Source of the DNA: Candidatus Saccharimonadota bacterium
GTDB taxonomy: Bacteria > Patescibacteriota > Saccharimonadia > Saccharimonadales > UBA4665
NCBI GenBank assembly: GCA_029288515.1
Contig: JARIHB010000023.1
Location: 1 to 8,187 of the forward strand
Length of the DNA stretch: 8,187 nt
Direction: 5' to 3'
Shown here one piece after another: positions 6,241-8,187 of this stretch (positions are counted from its first letter, which is position 1; each line of letters starts with the position of its first letter). The position numbers were made by a program, and so were the translations under genes. Below the pieces are notes generated by a model. That model did not search any database. It worked only from the letters and a program-made list of their open reading frames with translations, and was not told where the DNA came from.

Positions 6241-6917
6241 CGCTGCGTGAACCGGTCCGGGAAGTCGGTGACTACGGCATATAGCCCGTGGCGCTCCCAG
6301 CGCCGAGCCTTTAGCGGGTCGTTGAGCGTGTATGCGGCTATCTTATAGCCCTTGCGGTGCATAGACCGTATAAAGCCCCACCACAGGTTGTGGTGGTTGA
6401 ATGCCAGGCGCTGCGCGCCAAGCTGACGCGCGCGCCACGCTCCGCGTATCCCGCCGAAACGTTCGTTTACAACGATGCTGATAGCGGGCAGGGCGGCGTG
6501 CAACTGACGCAAGCTGCGCTGACTGAATGACGCGAACAGAAAATCGTGCGGCTGCCAGCCCTTTTTCAAGAACGTGTTGATGTTGGCAATAGTTTGGTTG
6601 GTGGCAACCTTGGGCTTAAGCTCGACCACCATCGGCACACGCCGGTTAACTAGCCGGATAGCTTCCTCTAGTGTGGCAAGGGCAGGCCGGAAGGCGTATA
6701 GCTCCTGTAAAGTATGTTCGGCAATATGCACCGACCGCAGCTTGCCGTTTGAGGCGTCATGCAGGAATGGGTCGTGGTTCAGTACGCATACGCCGTCTTT
6801 TGTGACGCGGACATCAATTTCAATTTCGTTAGCGCCAGCGGCCAGGCCCTCCTGTATGGCGGCCAGTGTATTTTCCGGCGCCAGTCCCCGCGCACCCCGA
6901 TGTCCAATGATATACAT
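6237..6917 (-). CDS. Glycerophosphodiester phosphodiesterase
   Basis: The 226-residue protein is a TIM-barrel GDPD of usual cytoplasmic length (compare UgpQ). Catalytic landmarks are complete: HRG (6-8), PENT (14-17), metal ligands E33 and D35 in EIEIDV, HD (48-49), VELKPK (98-103), and the C-terminal TLND (197-200) and VVTDFPD (215-221). The family hydrolyses glycerophosphodiesters to glycerol 3-phosphate and an alcohol, using a divalent metal. There is no signal peptide, so it acts inside the cell, probably in recycling of lipid head groups or related phosphodiesters. The reading frame stays open upstream to 7073, but that extension runs into the divergent gene and does not look like GDPD. 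The ATG at 6917 gives the normal MYIIGHRG start and follows GGTGAG. It is the first gene of an operon with the flavin reductase (4-nt ATGA overlap); its TGA stop supports the standard code. Confidence 0.93.
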   Translation of the reverse strand: MYIIGHRGARGLAPENTLAAIQEGLAAGANEIEIDVRVTKDGVCVLNHDPFLHDASNGKLRSVHIAEHTLQELYAFRPALATLEEAIRLVNRRVPMVVELKPKVATNQTIANINTFLKKGWQPHDFLFASFSQRSLRQLHAALPAISIVVNERFGGIRGAWRARQLGAQRLAFNHHNLWWGFIRSMHRKGYKIAAYTLNDPLKARRWERHGLYAVVTDFPDRFTQR

Positions 6918-6921
6918 GCTA

Positions 6922-6927
6922 CTCACC
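6922..6927 (-). promoter_or_regulatory. Shine-Dalgarno of the phosphodiesterase gene (GGTGAG)
   Basis: On the minus strand, GGTGAG ends 4 nt before the ATG at 6917. It supports this start over the longer upstream frame. A TATAGT hexamer lies just upstream (6933-6928) but is too close to serve as the -10 of a message that contains this SD. Confidence 0.5.
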
Positions 6928-6959
6928 ACTATACCATTCGGCCGGCCTGTCGCTGAAAC

Positions 6960-6988
6960 TTGCATAAACCGGCCAAATGTTCTATCTT
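6960..6988 (+). promoter_or_regulatory. Likely promoter of the methyltransferase-like gene
   Basis: TTGCAT (6960-6965) is followed by a 17-bp spacer and TATCTT (6983-6988). This places the transcript start near 6995, about 4 nt before the ATG at 6999. The 81-bp divergent region also contains the 8-bp palindrome GGCCGGCC (6940-6947). With no Shine-Dalgarno present, the mRNA looks leaderless. Confidence 0.4.
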
Positions 6989-6998
6989 TTGGGCATCT

Positions 6999-7844
6999 AT
7001 GAGTATGGAATTTGACGATGACTTTTTGGCGTGCTGTGGGGTACAACAGCGCGACAACGTAACATTTAGGCACGAGTTGTTATACACGAACACGCTTGGC
7101 GATTATGCTAACATCCCATTGGTTGGGGATGAACCGCCGTATTGTGTGGAATCGTTTTTGGTATTACGTACCCAAATGACGCTCGCAATGCGCGAACGTC
7201 AGGACCGTACCGATCCGGCGCGCATTATTGACGTTGGAGCCGGGGTAGGGGCGACCGCAACAAAGCTGGCTGGCTTTTTTAAAGAGAAAGTGCTGGCGGG
7301 CGAGCTGGAAGTGTATGCCACCTCTACCGGCCTGGAGCGGGGTTATTATTTCGAAGCTGCCCATAAGCGGGTGGATGCTGGGGTAGGAACCCCCTTGCGG
7401 CTAGCGCGGGCTGAATGGATGCATGAAAGATACGGCGATAACGTAACATATCTGACTACGAATATGTCGCATATACTGGCGTTACCAGACGACTTGCTTG
7501 GGACATTCGATATTGTACACGAACGAAATGCGGTGACGCCCTGGAGCCGGATACCCGGCTTGCATATCAGGCGTATAGGAGAGCTCGTTGCGCCCGATGG
7601 CATGTATATGGTCGACAAGCAAGCAACAGAGCGGGTGCTCGGGCCGAGCAATTCGTACGATACACAGCAGCGGTTAGGCGCCATTCAGGACGCACATCAG
7701 GCGCTGCAGACGGACTATGGCATGACCATGACCGACGCTGTGCAGGCAGGCGCTCATGCCGGCCAGGATATGACGTATCGGGCGTTTCTTGGCCCCGATG
7801 CCTTGCCGGTGACGACTTACTTGCCCACTGATGCAGGTGGATAG
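6999..7844 (+). CDS. Class I SAM-dependent methyltransferase-like protein
   Basis: The protein has 281 residues from ATG 6999 (a second ATG at 7005 would remove two). It has a Rossmann-type SAM site: motif I IIDVGAGVGATAT (76-88), an acidic strand end at LEVYATSTGLE (103-113), motif IV-like FDIVHERNAVTPW (170-182), and a later strand after APDGMYMVDK (198-207). The first 70 residues and the last 70 are not recognisable and may bind the substrate. No catalytic motif specific for DNA, RNA or protein methylation (such as NPPY) is present, so a small-molecule or other O/N-methyltransferase is possible but unproven. It is divergent from the phosphodiesterase and 60 bp upstream of the pyrophosphatase. 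The frame continues upstream to a TTG at 6960, but those residues overlap the promoter. No Shine-Dalgarno precedes either ATG. The methyltransferase fold is fairly sure; the substrate is unknown. Confidence 0.82.
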   Translation: MSMEFDDDFLACCGVQQRDNVTFRHELLYTNTLGDYANIPLVGDEPPYCVESFLVLRTQMTLAMRERQDRTDPARIIDVGAGVGATATKLAGFFKEKVLAGELEVYATSTGLERGYYFEAAHKRVDAGVGTPLRLARAEWMHERYGDNVTYLTTNMSHILALPDDLLGTFDIVHERNAVTPWSRIPGLHIRRIGELVAPDGMYMVDKQATERVLGPSNSYDTQQRLGAIQDAHQALQTDYGMTMTDAVQAGAHAGQDMTYRAFLGPDALPVTTYLPTDAGG

Positions 7845-7860
7845 ATTGCACTAAACATCG

Positions 7861-7866
7861 TACAAT
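7861..7866 (+). promoter_or_regulatory. -10 box (TACAAT) for the pyrophosphatase gene
   Basis: TACAAT lies 38 bp before the pyrophosphatase start in the 60-bp gap. It is the same hexamer as the proposed -10 of the redoxin operon. No good -35 is found at normal spacing; TTGCAC at 7846-7851 is only 9 bp away and cannot serve. Confidence 0.4.
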
Positions 7867-7890
7867 AGCCAAGAAGCAAACATGCAGAAA

Positions 7891-7896
7891 AAGGAG
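7891..7896 (+). promoter_or_regulatory. Shine-Dalgarno of the pyrophosphatase gene (AAGGAG)
   Basis: AAGGAG lies 8 nt before the ATG at 7905 and fixes that start. Confidence 0.75.
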
Positions 7897-7904
7897 TTTT
7901 CGTT

Positions 7905-8168
7905 ATGGCTGACTTTAACCAAGTACTAACCCCGGGCGACTGGCAGAATGGCACGGTGAATACTGTTGTTGAAATTACCCAAGGTTCGAACATGAAAATT
8001 GAATGGGACCGCGAGCGTGCCTGCTTTATGCTGGATCGTGTGGAACCGATGATTTTTGCCAAGCCGGTCAATTACGGCTTTATCCCCCAAACCAAGGACG
8101 AAGACGGCGACGAGCTGGACACACTGATTGTTACCGGCCCGATTCCGACCGGCGTATGGCTGGAAGCC
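7905..8168 (+). CDS. ppa: Inorganic pyrophosphatase, family I (3' partial)
   Basis: The first 88 residues of a soluble family I pyrophosphatase are present. This enzyme hydrolyses cytoplasmic PPi to phosphate and so drives nucleic acid, protein and lipid precursor synthesis. Recognisable are VVEITQGSNMKIEWD (21-35), with K31 and E33 matching E. coli K29 and E31; LDR (43-45), with R45 matching R43; PVNYGFIPQT (54-63), with Y57 matching Y55; and the metal-binding signature DGDELD (67-72), with D67, D69 and D72. The catalytic half seen is intact. Family members are usually about 165-200 residues, so roughly half is missing. The open frame continues to the window edge, but bases 8169-8187 are sequencing adapter and add a false LSLIHI tail. 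The gene has its own SD (AAGGAG) and a TACAAT -10. Confidence 0.93.
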
Positions 8169-8187
8169 CTGTCTCTTATACACATCT
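8169..8187. other. Tn5 mosaic end / Nextera adapter sequence at contig end
   Basis: The final 19 bases, CTGTCTCTTATACACATCT, are exactly the Tn5 mosaic end found in Nextera/tagmentation libraries. Its position flush with the contig end, and the interruption of a conserved pyrophosphatase gene, mark it as untrimmed adapter and not a genomic transposon end. Translations across it give the familiar artefact peptides LSLIHI (forward) and MYKRQ (reverse). Confidence 0.96.

Noticed and set aside
6918..7073. N-terminal extension of the phosphodiesterase by 52 residues
   Set aside because: It overlaps the divergent gene and its promoter and is unlike GDPD; the ATG at 6917 has an SD and gives the normal family start.
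7926..8183. Reverse-strand ORF beginning MYKRQ at the right edge
   Set aside because: Its start lies in the Tn5 mosaic end and the rest is the shadow of the pyrophosphatase gene; MYKRQ is a known adapter artefact.
8169..8187. A genuine Tn5/IS50-type insertion inside ppa
   Set aside because: Only the 19-bp engineered mosaic end is present, exactly at the contig end, with no transposase sequence; library adapter explains it fully.

Overview
The window is a compact bacterial contig of roughly balanced GC with eight protein genes, short intergenic gaps (none above 300 bases) and no tRNA, rRNA, CRISPR array or insertion sequence that I can see. TAG, TAA and TGA are all used as stops, so code 11 applies; UGA is not recoded. 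Small genes, a redoxin/thioredoxin-reductase pair and one large protein with no familiar assignment suggest a Patescibacteria/CPR lineage, perhaps Saccharibacteria. That placement is an inference from general character and is not proven by the window.

Layout: (1) 3-1292, + strand, the 3' part of an ABC exporter (last membrane helices plus a complete ATPase domain). (2) 1348-1935, +, a membrane-anchored FKBP-type prolyl isomerase with its own TATAAT box and a strong Shine-Dalgarno. (3) 1936-2042, a promoter region with three copies of an ATATAGCG element. (4) 2043-3298, +, a two-gene redox operon: a small CxxC redoxin followed 11 nt later by a thioredoxin reductase. (5) 3354-5522, +, a 722-residue cytoplasmic protein of unknown function. 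(6) 6917-5530, - strand, a two-gene operon of glycerophosphodiester phosphodiesterase and a cysteine-free ferredoxin-reductase-like flavoprotein, coupled by an ATGA overlap and convergent with the 722-residue gene. (7) 6999-7844, +, an orphan class I methyltransferase-like protein transcribed divergently from the phosphodiesterase. (8) 7905-8168, +, the N-terminal part of a family I inorganic pyrophosphatase.

The last 19 bases (8169-8187) exactly match the Tn5 mosaic end used in Nextera libraries. They are almost certainly untrimmed adapter, so the pyrophosphatase is cut by the assembly and not by biology.

The clearest functional unit is the redox operon: NAD(P)H to TrxB (FAD, CATC) to the CAYC redoxin, and then to unidentified targets. 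The most novel items are the 722-residue protein, with a conserved-looking WCTA/GDFYVYY core and a histidine-rich tail, and the repeated ATATAGCG element over the redox promoter.
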